A stretch of DNA of 64,000 bases from RGIG3701 sp030530205 (GTDB taxonomy: Bacteria; Planctomycetota; Planctomycetia; Pirellulales; Thermoguttaceae), in assembly GCA_030530205.1 (NCBI GenBank), contig JAUMVK010000002.1, forward strand, positions 179,481 through 243,480, in the 5' to 3' direction. The notes beneath the pieces are model-generated. The model did not search any database and was not told where the DNA came from. It saw only the letters and a list, made by a program, of their open reading frames with translations. A program made the position numbers and the translations under genes. Of the stretch, positions 16,249 to 22,935 are shown piece after piece; the first letter of the stretch is position 1; each line of letters begins with the position of its first letter.

Positions 16249-17196
16249 ATGAAAAAATTGTTTTATGGATTGCTGCTCCTGGCCTGGGCATTTGTTTTGT
16301 CGCCGGTTCAGGCGGACGAAACCGATTCCGGGTCGTTTGAAATACGCGTTTTGACGTTTAACATTCGGACTTCCAGAGGCGAAGTGGGAAAGCCGGAGGA
16401 GTGGAAAAATCGTCGTCGGGGGGTCGTGGGCCTGATTCAGGGCGGCGATTATGATTTCGTCGGGGTCCAGGAAGCGATTTTTTCCCCTCAAAGATCCAGA
16501 CTGAACCAGGTGGACCACCTGAAAGCCGCCTTGCCCAGCTACGGCATGATTTATCGGCCTCGCGGAGAAAGCGCAGATCGGGGCGAGGGGACGCCGCTGC
16601 TGTACAATCGCTCCCGCTGGGTTTTGGACGAAACAGAACACGGCATTTTCTGGCTTTCCTCGACGCCGGACGTGCCGGGGTCCCGGTGCGATGGCTCCAG
16701 ACTTCCGCGCACGGTCTGCTGGGGACGGTTTATTCGTCTGGAAAACGGCAAGCCGACGGACAGGGCGGTTTACGTCTTCAACACGCATCTCGATCTCGCA
16801 TTTCAGGCGAAACTGGAAGGCGCGATCATTCTGGCGGAATTCATCGCGAAAAGAAAACACGACGATCCGGTTTTCATTACCGGCGACATGAACTGCGCCA
16901 AAGACAGTTTGCCGATGCGGTATTTTGCCGGCGAAAGGATCGAAACGAAAATTGAGGACAAAGAATACGACGCCGTTTCTCCCGTAAAGCTGCAGGACGT
17001 CTATGGCGTTCTTTATCCCGACACGGACGAAACGACATACCACGGCTGGGGGAGAAGATCGTCGGGCGTCCGCATCGACTTCGTATGGACGTCTCCGGGT
17101 TTGGAACCGGTTTCCTCCCGGGTCATTAAAGACAAAGCAAACGGCCTGTTTCTGTCGGACCATTACCCGGTCGAGGCGGTCGTGCGATTGCATTAG
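16249..17196 (+). CDS. Secreted endonuclease/exonuclease/phosphatase-family protein
   Basis: 315 residues from ATG 16249, chosen because it begins a clear signal peptide ('MKKLFYGLLLLAWAFVLSP', cleavage near AQA/QAD). Family motifs in order are 'VLTFNIR', 'DFVGVQEA' (catalytic Glu), 'TPLLYN', 'VFNTHLD', 'ITGDMNC' (Asp, Asn) and 'LSDHYPVEA' (Asp-His pair). All catalytic residues are present, so an exported metal-dependent phosphodiesterase or nuclease is likely. The substrate cannot be told; sphingomyelinase-like and sugar-phosphate enzymes share this fold. It follows hepT by 14 bases but is probably an unrelated host gene. A 335-codon antisense frame is a shadow. Confidence 0.8.
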   Translation: MKKLFYGLLLLAWAFVLSPVQADETDSGSFEIRVLTFNIRTSRGEVGKPEEWKNRRRGVVGLIQGGDYDFVGVQEAIFSPQRSRLNQVDHLKAALPSYGMIYRPRGESADRGEGTPLLYNRSRWVLDETEHGIFWLSSTPDVPGSRCDGSRLPRTVCWGRFIRLENGKPTDRAVYVFNTHLDLAFQAKLEGAIILAEFIAKRKHDDPVFITGDMNCAKDSLPMRYFAGERIETKIEDKEYDAVSPVKLQDVYGVLYPDTDETTYHGWGRRSSGVRIDFVWTSPGLEPVSSRVIKDKANGLFLSDHYPVEAVVRLH

Positions 17197-17328
17197 GCTT
17201 CCGGGGAGCGAGATCCCCTTCGAGCAACTTTTACCTTTACCCTTAAACTCATGCTGAACTACAAAAAAAGGACCTTTCTTACTGTTTTATGGACCGTCGC
17301 GCTTGCGTGGGAAAAGAATTAGGGTTTT

Positions 17329-17342
17329 TGTTATTAATAACA
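17329..17342. repeat. Recurrent palindrome TGTTATTAATAACA
   Basis: Exact copy in the gap between the secreted phosphodiesterase-like gene and the converging membrane-protein gene. Confidence 0.6.
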
Positions 17343-17374
17343 GAAAGGGGGTTTATTAGCCCCCGGTTTTTATT

Positions 17375-17404
17375 AAGCCGCAAAGGACACAAAGGACGCA
17401 AAGG
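17375..17404 (+). repeat. GCAAAG-type tandem repeat, forward
   Basis: AAGCCGCAAAGGACAC then AAAGGACGCAAAGG: three 9-10 bp units of (G/C)GCAAAGGA type, immediately 3' of the membrane-protein gene. The reverse copy is on its 5' side. Confidence 0.6.
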
Positions 17405-17407
17405 GGT

Positions 17408-17890
17408 TCATCGATTCCGGAAGAGCCGAATCCCCCAATACAGGAAATTTACGAACAATACCGTCAGGATCGTTGGCGTAAAATACGGCGACAGGTTCCC
17501 GCCCTGAACAGCCATTACGATCAAATACGCAAAAATCCCCATGACGACCAGCTTGGTGGTGCTGAGCAAATGCCATGTCAGGGTCAGCAAACGCAGCTGG
17601 TTTTCCTTCGTGACCTTGAAGGGAATGTTCCAAAGTCCAGGAAACTGTTCGACCGCCGTCATGCCGACGAAGAGCCCCCACATGATGGCAGCAAGGAACC
17701 AAATCATGATTTTGTTTCCATACGCGTCGATCACTCCGTTCGCGCCGTAATGAACAGGAATGGAGTCTGGCAGAGCGGCATAACGCCCCCCGACCCAGAT
17801 CGTGATCCCGATCAGCGCAGCGACACACAGCAAGTCAATGATCCAAACAAGCGGCGTGCGTCTCATACAGCAATCACTCTCAAGTCTCAT
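17408..17890 (-). CDS. DUF1648-type small integral membrane protein
   Basis: 160 residues with four hydrophobic segments (about residues 14-34, 62-80, 105-127, 132-152). The stretch 'ALPDSIPVHYGANGVID' is the DUF1648 signature (LP..iPvHfg..G.pd), also present in SdpI-like immunity proteins. Function unknown, inner membrane. The AGGAG ribosome binding site is part of the GCAAAG repeat lying directly upstream. It stands between inverted copies of that repeat, like a cassette. Confidence 0.7.
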   Translation of the reverse strand: MRLESDCCMRRTPLVWIIDLLCVAALIGITIWVGGRYAALPDSIPVHYGANGVIDAYGNKIMIWFLAAIMWGLFVGMTAVEQFPGLWNIPFKVTKENQLRLLTLTWHLLSTTKLVVMGIFAYLIVMAVQGGNLSPYFTPTILTVLFVNFLYWGIRLFRNR

Positions 17891-17930
17891 TTTCTCTCCT
17901 CTTTGCGTCCTTTGTGTTCTTTGCGGCTTA
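17891..17930 (-). repeat. GCAAAG-type repeat, reverse, carrying a ribosome binding site
   Basis: Reverse-strand repeat (GCCGCAAAGAACACAAAG, then GACGCAAAGAGGAGAGAAA). The last bases form the AGGAG site of the gene starting at 17890. Confidence 0.6.
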
Positions 17931-17974
17931 AATTTGATCGACTGTTTGGGCCATTCCGAATTTCCCGCAGAGGA

Positions 17975-18655
17975 TCAACGCGTTTTTGCCCGTTCGACCA
18001 GACGCTTGCCCAGATCGTGCGCGTTGGCAAGGTCTGTAGCGAAATGCGCATCGCGGTAGGCCCGCTTTTCTTCTTCGGTGAAGAGCGTCATGTCGTAGCG
18101 CGAGTAGTCGGGAAACTGGTACGTGTTGCAGACGTAGAGGGTTTCCGACGCTCCGAAAACAGCAGCCAGCGTCTGCGTATTTGCTTCGAGGAGGGTCGGA
18201 TAGCCGATGTCCTTCATCATGTCTTCCGGACAGTTCATCGTGAAGATGTTTGCCGTCTCGATCACCTTGTCGCGGCAGACGAGCGGTTTTCCGTCCTCGT
18301 AGTGGTAACTGTACACCGGGAACGCCAGCCGCTCGAGAAAAGCGCGATACACGCCGGTCGGGTAGCTGAAGTAGATCGGCGAGCCGAGAACAAGCACGTC
18401 CGCCTGACGTGCGCGTTCAAGGACGGGTCGCAGGTCGTCGCGGATGGCGCAAATACCGTTGGTCTTAGCGTTTTTGAGCTTGCAGGCAAAGCAGCTCTTG
18501 CAGCCCGCAAACGGGAAGTCGTAAAGATTCACGATCTCCGTTTCAGCCCCGGCCTCACGCGCCCCCTCCGCGGCACTTTCGAGCGCCTTTGCCGTGTTCC
18601 AGCCCTTGCGTGGGCTTCCGTTAAAAAACATGGAAAACAGTTTTCCGTCTTTCAT
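17975..18655 (-). CDS. Flavodoxin-family (iron-sulfur flavoprotein-like) NAD(P)H reductase
   Basis: 226 residues. The FMN phosphate loop is 'NGSPRKGWNTAKALE' (GSPR..NT). The ring-contact strand is 'VLGSPIYFSYPTG'. A Cys cluster 'GCKSCFACKLKNAKTNGIC' after the first domain matches the iron-sulfur flavoprotein subgroup, or at least its cysteine spacing. It probably transfers electrons to quinone or other acceptors in the cytoplasm. The ribosome binding site again comes from a GCAAAG repeat. It follows a decayed gene on the same strand. Confidence 0.8.
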   Translation of the reverse strand: MKDGKLFSMFFNGSPRKGWNTAKALESAAEGAREAGAETEIVNLYDFPFAGCKSCFACKLKNAKTNGICAIRDDLRPVLERARQADVLVLGSPIYFSYPTGVYRAFLERLAFPVYSYHYEDGKPLVCRDKVIETANIFTMNCPEDMMKDIGYPTLLEANTQTLAAVFGASETLYVCNTYQFPDYSRYDMTLFTEEEKRAYRDAHFATDLANAHDLGKRLVERAKTR

Positions 18656-18656
18656 A

Positions 18657-18694
18657 TTTCTCTCCTCTTTGCGTCCTTTGCGTTCTTTCCGGCC
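18657..18694 (-). repeat. GCAAAG-type repeat, reverse, carrying a ribosome binding site
   Basis: Same arrangement as at 17891: the repeat ends in AGAGGAGAGAAAT directly before the ATG at 18655. Confidence 0.6.
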
Positions 18695-18718
18695 AATGAA
18701 AACACGCCGTTCCCTACT

Positions 18719-18840
18719 TCAAATAATCCTGTAAAACGCCTCGATCCGGTCGAACGGGATGGCGGTCTTTCCGCCACGTTCAGGCGGTCGAACGATTCCC
18801 GGTCGTAACTCTTCGTGTAGAAAAACGCGATCTTTTTCAC
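18719..18840 (-). pseudogene. Remnant of a D-lactate dehydrogenase-like gene
   Basis: From a GTG at 18840 with AAAGGAGAG before it, the frame reads 'KKIAFFYTKSYDRESFD', the characteristic start of D-lactate dehydrogenases (KIAFF.TK.YDRESFD), then loses similarity. Another frame continues 'GGKTAIPFDRIEAFYRII' to TGA at 18719-18721. Over 300 codons of the enzyme are missing. Best explained by an internal deletion. Confidence 0.45.
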
Positions 18841-18856
18841 GTGAAGTCTCTCCTTT

Positions 18857-18949
18857 TCACCGGGGGTATTCCTGCGTCAGTTCGAGCTCCGCAGCGTTTG
18901 CGGTAAAAGCCAATGCCATGAGAATTGCTCCTAAAATTAATCGGATCAT
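18857..18949 (-). CDS. Short secreted-protein frame, probably truncated
   Basis: 30 codons from ATG 18949 with AAGGAG seven bases upstream: 'MIRLILGAILMALAFTANA' is a clean signal peptide, followed by only 11 residues before TGA. It is too short for a mature protein, so it is probably the front of a gene lost to the same deletion events as its neighbours. Confidence 0.4.
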   Translation of the reverse strand: MIRLILGAILMALAFTANAAELELTQEYPR

Positions 18950-19009
18950 TTTGAAACTCCTTGTACTATATTTGAGGATTATCTCTTCTCCTGTTTCACG
19001 CTTTTATTT

Positions 19010-19050
19010 AAGCCGCAAAGAACGCAAAGGACGCAAAGAGGGCAAAGGGG
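19010..19050 (+). repeat. GCAAAG-type repeat, forward arm of a 160-bp inverted structure
   Basis: AAGCCGCAAAGAACGC then AAAGGACGCAAAGAGGGC. With the reverse copy at 19139-19172 it forms an inverted pair around about 90 bases, resembling a small non-autonomous repeat. Confidence 0.55.
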
Positions 19051-19138
19051 AAAGTTTATTTCCTTTTGCATTGCAACTTCTCGGGAAAAAGCGTCGAAAG
19101 GGCTTTCGGTTCGCAAAAATTCCCCTCCTTTTTTTCTT

Positions 19139-19172
19139 CTCTCCTTTGCGTTCTTTGCGTTCTTTGTGGCTA
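19139..19172 (-). repeat. GCAAAG-type repeat, reverse arm
   Basis: Reverse copy (GCCACAAAGAACGCAAAG, AACGCAAAGGAGAG) pairing with 19010-19050. Confidence 0.55.
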
Positions 19173-19268
19173 AATTAAAACCCGTGTACGTTCTTCTCCC
19201 AAAAGACGGACGACATCAACGCCGCTGCGCCGATCGAAATGACGAAGTCCTTCGGGGCGTTACAAACG

Positions 19269-20084
19269 TTACTTCAAATACCTTCGTCCCTCGACTTCGG
19301 ACAGGATCCGCATCTGCTGAATGGCGATTTCGTTCAGTTTCTTCAGTCGCTGAGATTGTGGGATCCCGTCGTTTATCATCACCGCGTTGATGTTCTCCAT
19401 GTTGGAGATGCAAATGAGCTGATTCACGGTGGCGTAGTCGCGCTGGTTACCCTTGAGGTCGGGGTGCTCTGCCTGCCATTGCTGGTGCGTCTGACCGAAA
19501 ATCGCAACGTTGAGAACGTCCGCTTCGCTCGCATAGATGACGTTCATCTGCGCTCGTGAGACTTGCGGCGGAATCAGGTTCTCCTTGATCGCGTCCGTGT
19601 GGATGCGATAGTTGATCTTTGCAAGTTCCCGCTTTGCCGACCAGCCGATGAGTTCCTGTTCCTTCGCCTTGAGCCGCTGAAACTCCTTGACCAGATAAAG
19701 CTCGAACTCCACCGAAAGCCACGCGGCAAACTTGAATGCGATGTCGCTTCGGGCATAAGTGCCGCCGTAACGCCCCGACTGGACGACCATGCCGATGGCG
19801 TTTACGCCTTCTATCCACTTGCTGGGACTCATGGTAAAATGGTTAAGTCCAACCTCTTTTCTAAACCCCTCGAATCCGAGGGGTTTAAAATCCGGATTGT
19901 ACAATTCTTCCCATAGTCCAAGGTATTCGAGCGTCATACGGTTTCGCATCCAGTTGCTAATGGTTTGTTGTGCATCTTCCGATTTGAGTTTCGCCATATC
20001 GGTAAGGCATACAAAATCCTCGCCGTTGATTTTCATGACGCGGACAACCGTTCCTCTAATATCAAGTTCACCTGTTTTCTTCAT
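19269..20084 (-). CDS. KilA-N domain protein
   Basis: 271 residues from ATG 20084 (AAGGAA upstream); an open extension to 20246 is noncoding here. The KilA-N domain covers about residues 1-110: 'GEDFVCLTDMAKLKS', 'TISNWMRNRMTLEYLG', then 'GRYGGTYARSDIAFKFAAWL', the hallmark G-T-Y/W-h-h-h-h-h-A-W. This DNA-binding domain is common in phage and mobile-element proteins. The remainder is helical with a charged C-terminus ('QSQRLKKLNEIAIQQMRIL') of the type seen in related chromosomal proteins. Probably phage-derived; a regulatory role is possible. Confidence 0.8.
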   Translation of the reverse strand: MKKTGELDIRGTVVRVMKINGEDFVCLTDMAKLKSEDAQQTISNWMRNRMTLEYLGLWEELYNPDFKPLGFEGFRKEVGLNHFTMSPSKWIEGVNAIGMVVQSGRYGGTYARSDIAFKFAAWLSVEFELYLVKEFQRLKAKEQELIGWSAKRELAKINYRIHTDAIKENLIPPQVSRAQMNVIYASEADVLNVAIFGQTHQQWQAEHPDLKGNQRDYATVNQLICISNMENINAVMINDGIPQSQRLKKLNEIAIQQMRILSEVEGRRYLK

Positions 20085-20085
20085 A

Positions 20086-20417
20086 TTATATTTCCTTCTT
20101 GTCGGGTTTTTGTCCCGTGCGTTTCCCGGAGAGCCACTGACGGACCGGAATGTCGTACAGTTTGTAAGCCGCCCAGGTGATCGCAACGGCGAGGATGTAC
20201 ACGGAAACGTTGACGGCAATGTGCTGCGCGAGCGGCGCGTCCGCATGGGCCTTCACCCACGCCATCTGCATATAGGCAAGCGGGAAGTGCATGATGTACA
20301 CGGGAAACGACAGTTCTCCCAGGAAACGGCAAAGCCGACCGCCGCCGCAACGCCTCGCAAGCCGTCCAGCACCTCGTAGCGAGGCTTGGCCGCAAGTTCC
20401 GGTTCAAAATTTTTCAT
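20086..20417 (-). pseudogene. Internally deleted acyltransferase_3 (OafA-like) gene
   Basis: ATG at 20417 begins 'MKNFEPELAAKPRYEVLDGL' then RGVAAA, the N-terminal motif of membrane acyltransferases (LDGLRG.AA). Immediately after, in another frame, comes the C-terminal end 'GELSFPVYIMHFPLAYMQ' with two membrane helices and a terminal 'YDIPVRQWLS'. About 250 codons between are gone. The gene would have O-acylated a surface glycan. Confidence 0.65.
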
Positions 20418-20928
20418 GGTTTTTTCTTTCAGTGGGGTTGACTCAATTTTGTCCGGCATCCCGGGTGGCTTCCAAGCCGCAGATGAACGATAAGGCCCAT
20501 TATAATATTAAGAAAACGCGTTGTCAAGGGTCCGGATTTCGCGCGGAAATGACCGAGGGGAAGATTTCGGGAAAATTTCGGAATTAAGACTGCTGCTTGG
20601 GGCTGCTTTTGATGGGGGGGCTGGCGAAAAGTTGTTATAAATAACAGATTTCTGCCTAAAGCAGTTCTGGTACTGATTTGAAGTTTGGTTGAGCATTTTT
20701 GGGCGAAAAGGGAAAATACAGATTTCTCAACCACGTTCTCATCATTTGCTGGGCACTTCGCTTCCATGAGCAGGTAAACATTTTACCTCTGATCTTGCTG
20801 GAAATAAATCAGAAAATGGACTCCTGAAAAAAAGTGGGGTCACTTTCGTAAATTTTCTGCAATTTCCACATTTTCCATAAAACACCAAAAATGAACAAGA
20901 AAATACTGATTTTTGTTTTAGCCCCCCC
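20418..20928. other. Intergenic region, no gene seen
   Basis: Low-complexity, GA- and T-rich spacer with the variant palindrome at 20632-20646. No frame with a ribosome binding site. Confidence 0.4.
20632..20646. repeat. Variant of the recurrent palindrome (TTGTTATAAATAACA)
   Basis: Differs from TTGTTATTAATAACA at one central base. Intergenic like the others. Confidence 0.45.
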
Positions 20929-20957
20929 TTGACTTTTCCAGGGAATTTACAGACAAT
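20929..20957 (+). promoter_or_regulatory. Possible promoter of the Mza-type operon
   Basis: TTGACT (20929-20934), 17-base spacer, GACAAT (20952-20957). The -35 is good, the -10 moderate. The methylase start codon follows about 40 bases later with no clear Shine-Dalgarno. Confidence 0.4.
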
Positions 20958-20996
20958 GGTAATTTGTTTTTCAAACTAAAAGTTTACTATGTTATT

Positions 20997-22469
20997 ATGA
21001 AGAAGATAATACCAGTTATTGATGTTTTTGCCGGTCCGGGTGGTTTGGGAGAAGGTTTTTCTTCCACGGAGGGGAAGAAGCTGCGGTTTCGTATTGCCCT
21101 TTCCGTTGAGAAAGATACGGATGCTTGTGAGACGCTCAGAATCCGGTCCGCATACCATCTGCTTGCCCCCAAAAAGAAGAAACAATACATTGAATGGTTA
21201 GAAGGAACCCCTTCAACTGAGAGTTTTAAGTCTTTTTTTCCCAAGGAATATGCAGAAGCAGAGGAAACAGTACTCCAGATGATCATGGGGAAGGACCCTG
21301 ACGAAACTTTAGATAAAAAAATCGAGCAAATAGTTGATCAAAATAGAAACTGGATTTTGGTTGGCGGTCCTCCCTGCCAGGCTTACTCCATCATGGGACG
21401 GGTAAAAAATAGCAGCAAAGATGGCTATACCCCTGAAGGTGATGAGCGTTTTGAACTCTATCGTCAATACAAACGAATTGTCGAAAACTACAAGCCTGCG
21501 GTGTTTTTGATGGAAAACGTTGTGGGGATCCTCACTGCAAAGCTGAACAATAAGTTGGTCATAGAGGATATTATAGCCGTGCTTGAGAAAGCTGGGTACA
21601 AATTGTACTCTCTTGTCAAGCCTTCCTTAATTGATGGAATGCCGGTTCCTCGTGATTTTGTGATCGAGGCGGAAAGATTCGGTGTTCCTCAAATGCGTCA
21701 CAGGGTCATCGTCCTGGGAATAAGAAAAGACTTGGACGTTAAGCCGGCTTTACTTGAAGAAGCTAAAGTTCAGGTGTCGGTTCAGCAGGCATTATCCGGA
21801 TTCCCATGTCTCAGAAGTCATATTTCCAGAAACACAGATGAGAATAAGGATTGGAAGGAAATAATCAAAAAAATTACCGAACAACCGTGGTTTTCTGAGA
21901 TTGAAGAACCTGTTCGGAAGGTTATGGAGAAGAATCTTGGGAACCTGAATGCCGATGGAACCGGGGTTTGGAAACAATGCACAGAAACCGTACCTTGCGT
22001 TCAGTGGTGCAGTCAAAATGCTCCAGCTTCTCCAGTTCAGCATGAATCACGATCGCATATCTATCAGGATTTGTGGCGGTATTTTTTTGCTGCCTGTTAT
22101 ACGGAGGAGCATGGAGTGTCCCCCAAGTTGGATAAATATCCGAAGGGGCTTTTGCCAAATCACGAAAATGCAGGTTCGGGGAATTTTGGAGATCGTTTTC
22201 GTGTCCAAGTTAGTGGCCGTCCATCCACAACCATTACATCGCACATTTCGAAAGACGGACATTACTACATCCACCCGGATGCGAAGCAATGCCGCAGTTT
22301 AACAGTTCGTGAAGCTGCACGGCTTCAGACTTTTCCTGATAATTATTTTTTCAGTGGAAACAGGACATCGCAATATCATCAGGTTGGAAATGCGGTCCCA
22401 CCGTATCTCGCACACCAGATCGCGGAAATAGTCCTGCGTTTATTTGAGGAAATTGATGGACATTGTTGA
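20997..22469 (+). CDS. DNA cytosine-5 methyltransferase
   Basis: 490 residues from ATG 20997 (an upstream start at 20964 adds an AT-rich stretch without motifs). Canonical C5-methylase blocks: I 'VIDVFAGPGGLGEGF', IV 'VGGPPCQAYS' with catalytic Cys, VI 'FLMENVVGI', VIII 'AERFGVPQMRHRVIVLGI', IX 'SLTVREAARLQTFPD' and X 'QYHQVGNAVPP'. A long variable region between VIII and IX is the target recognition domain. It has an insertion between motifs I and IV, longer than in Dcm. It heads a seven-gene operon and overlaps vsr by 14 bases. Role inferred: protects host DNA from the downstream nuclease system. Confidence 0.9.
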   Translation: MKKIIPVIDVFAGPGGLGEGFSSTEGKKLRFRIALSVEKDTDACETLRIRSAYHLLAPKKKKQYIEWLEGTPSTESFKSFFPKEYAEAEETVLQMIMGKDPDETLDKKIEQIVDQNRNWILVGGPPCQAYSIMGRVKNSSKDGYTPEGDERFELYRQYKRIVENYKPAVFLMENVVGILTAKLNNKLVIEDIIAVLEKAGYKLYSLVKPSLIDGMPVPRDFVIEAERFGVPQMRHRVIVLGIRKDLDVKPALLEEAKVQVSVQQALSGFPCLRSHISRNTDENKDWKEIIKKITEQPWFSEIEEPVRKVMEKNLGNLNADGTGVWKQCTETVPCVQWCSQNAPASPVQHESRSHIYQDLWRYFFAACYTEEHGVSPKLDKYPKGLLPNHENAGSGNFGDRFRVQVSGRPSTTITSHISKDGHYYIHPDAKQCRSLTVREAARLQTFPDNYFFSGNRTSQYHQVGNAVPPYLAHQIAEIVLRLFEEIDGHC

Positions 22470-22935
22470 TTCCCAAACACGAAGCCGAATGATGGCGGGT
22501 ATTCACGGGAAAAATACGACACCAGAAATCGCGATCAGGAAACGCCTTTTTGCAAAGGGGTTCAGATACCGGCTTAATGTTGCAAACCTGCCGGGTAAAC
22601 CGGATATTGTTTTGCCCAAGTACCGTACCATAATCCTGATCCACGGTTGTTTTTGGCATTATCATACCTGTTCATTGTTTAAGATGCCTCAAACCCGAAG
22701 GGAGTTCTGGGAACAAAAGTTATCGGGGAATCGGGTTCGAGACGAGAGAAATCGGAGGCTTCTCCTTGAACAGGGGTGGCGAATCGTGACCGTGTATGAA
22801 TGTGCGTGGCGTTTTCCGGGAGGTGATCGGAATCAGGAGTATGACCATATCGTCCAAAGGATTGTTGATTTTGTGTTGAGCAGTCGATTACAGGAACTTG
22901 TTATTCAGGGCCACTCGGAAACTGTTGATGGATAA
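22456..22935 (+). CDS. vsr: Very-short-patch repair-like endonuclease (Vsr)
   Basis: 159 residues from ATG 22456 (GAGG upstream, inside the methylase 3' end). Vsr motifs: 'DSQTRSRMMAGIHGKNTTPE' (N-terminal), 'FRYRLN', 'LPGKPDIVLPKYR' with the catalytic Asp, 'ILIHGCFWHYHTC' (Zn/active-site His and Cys), and 'WEQKL..N..RD..N' late. It nicks at T:G mismatches from deaminated 5-methylcytosine; it almost always accompanies a C5 methylase, as here. It overlaps the next gene by eight bases. Confidence 0.85.
   Translation: MDIVDSQTRSRMMAGIHGKNTTPEIAIRKRLFAKGFRYRLNVANLPGKPDIVLPKYRTIILIHGCFWHYHTCSLFKMPQTRREFWEQKLSGNRVRDERNRRLLLEQGWRIVTVYECAWRFPGGDRNQEYDHIVQRIVDFVLSSRLQELVIQGHSETVDG

Noticed and set aside
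16186..17193. 335-codon frame antisense to the secreted phosphodiesterase-like gene
   Set aside because: The sense frame has signal peptide and all family motifs; the antisense frame has none.
17375..19172. CRISPR array from the regularly spaced GCAAAG units
   Set aside because: Units are 9-10 bp and tandem without unique spacers, copies face both ways, and no cas genes exist in the window.
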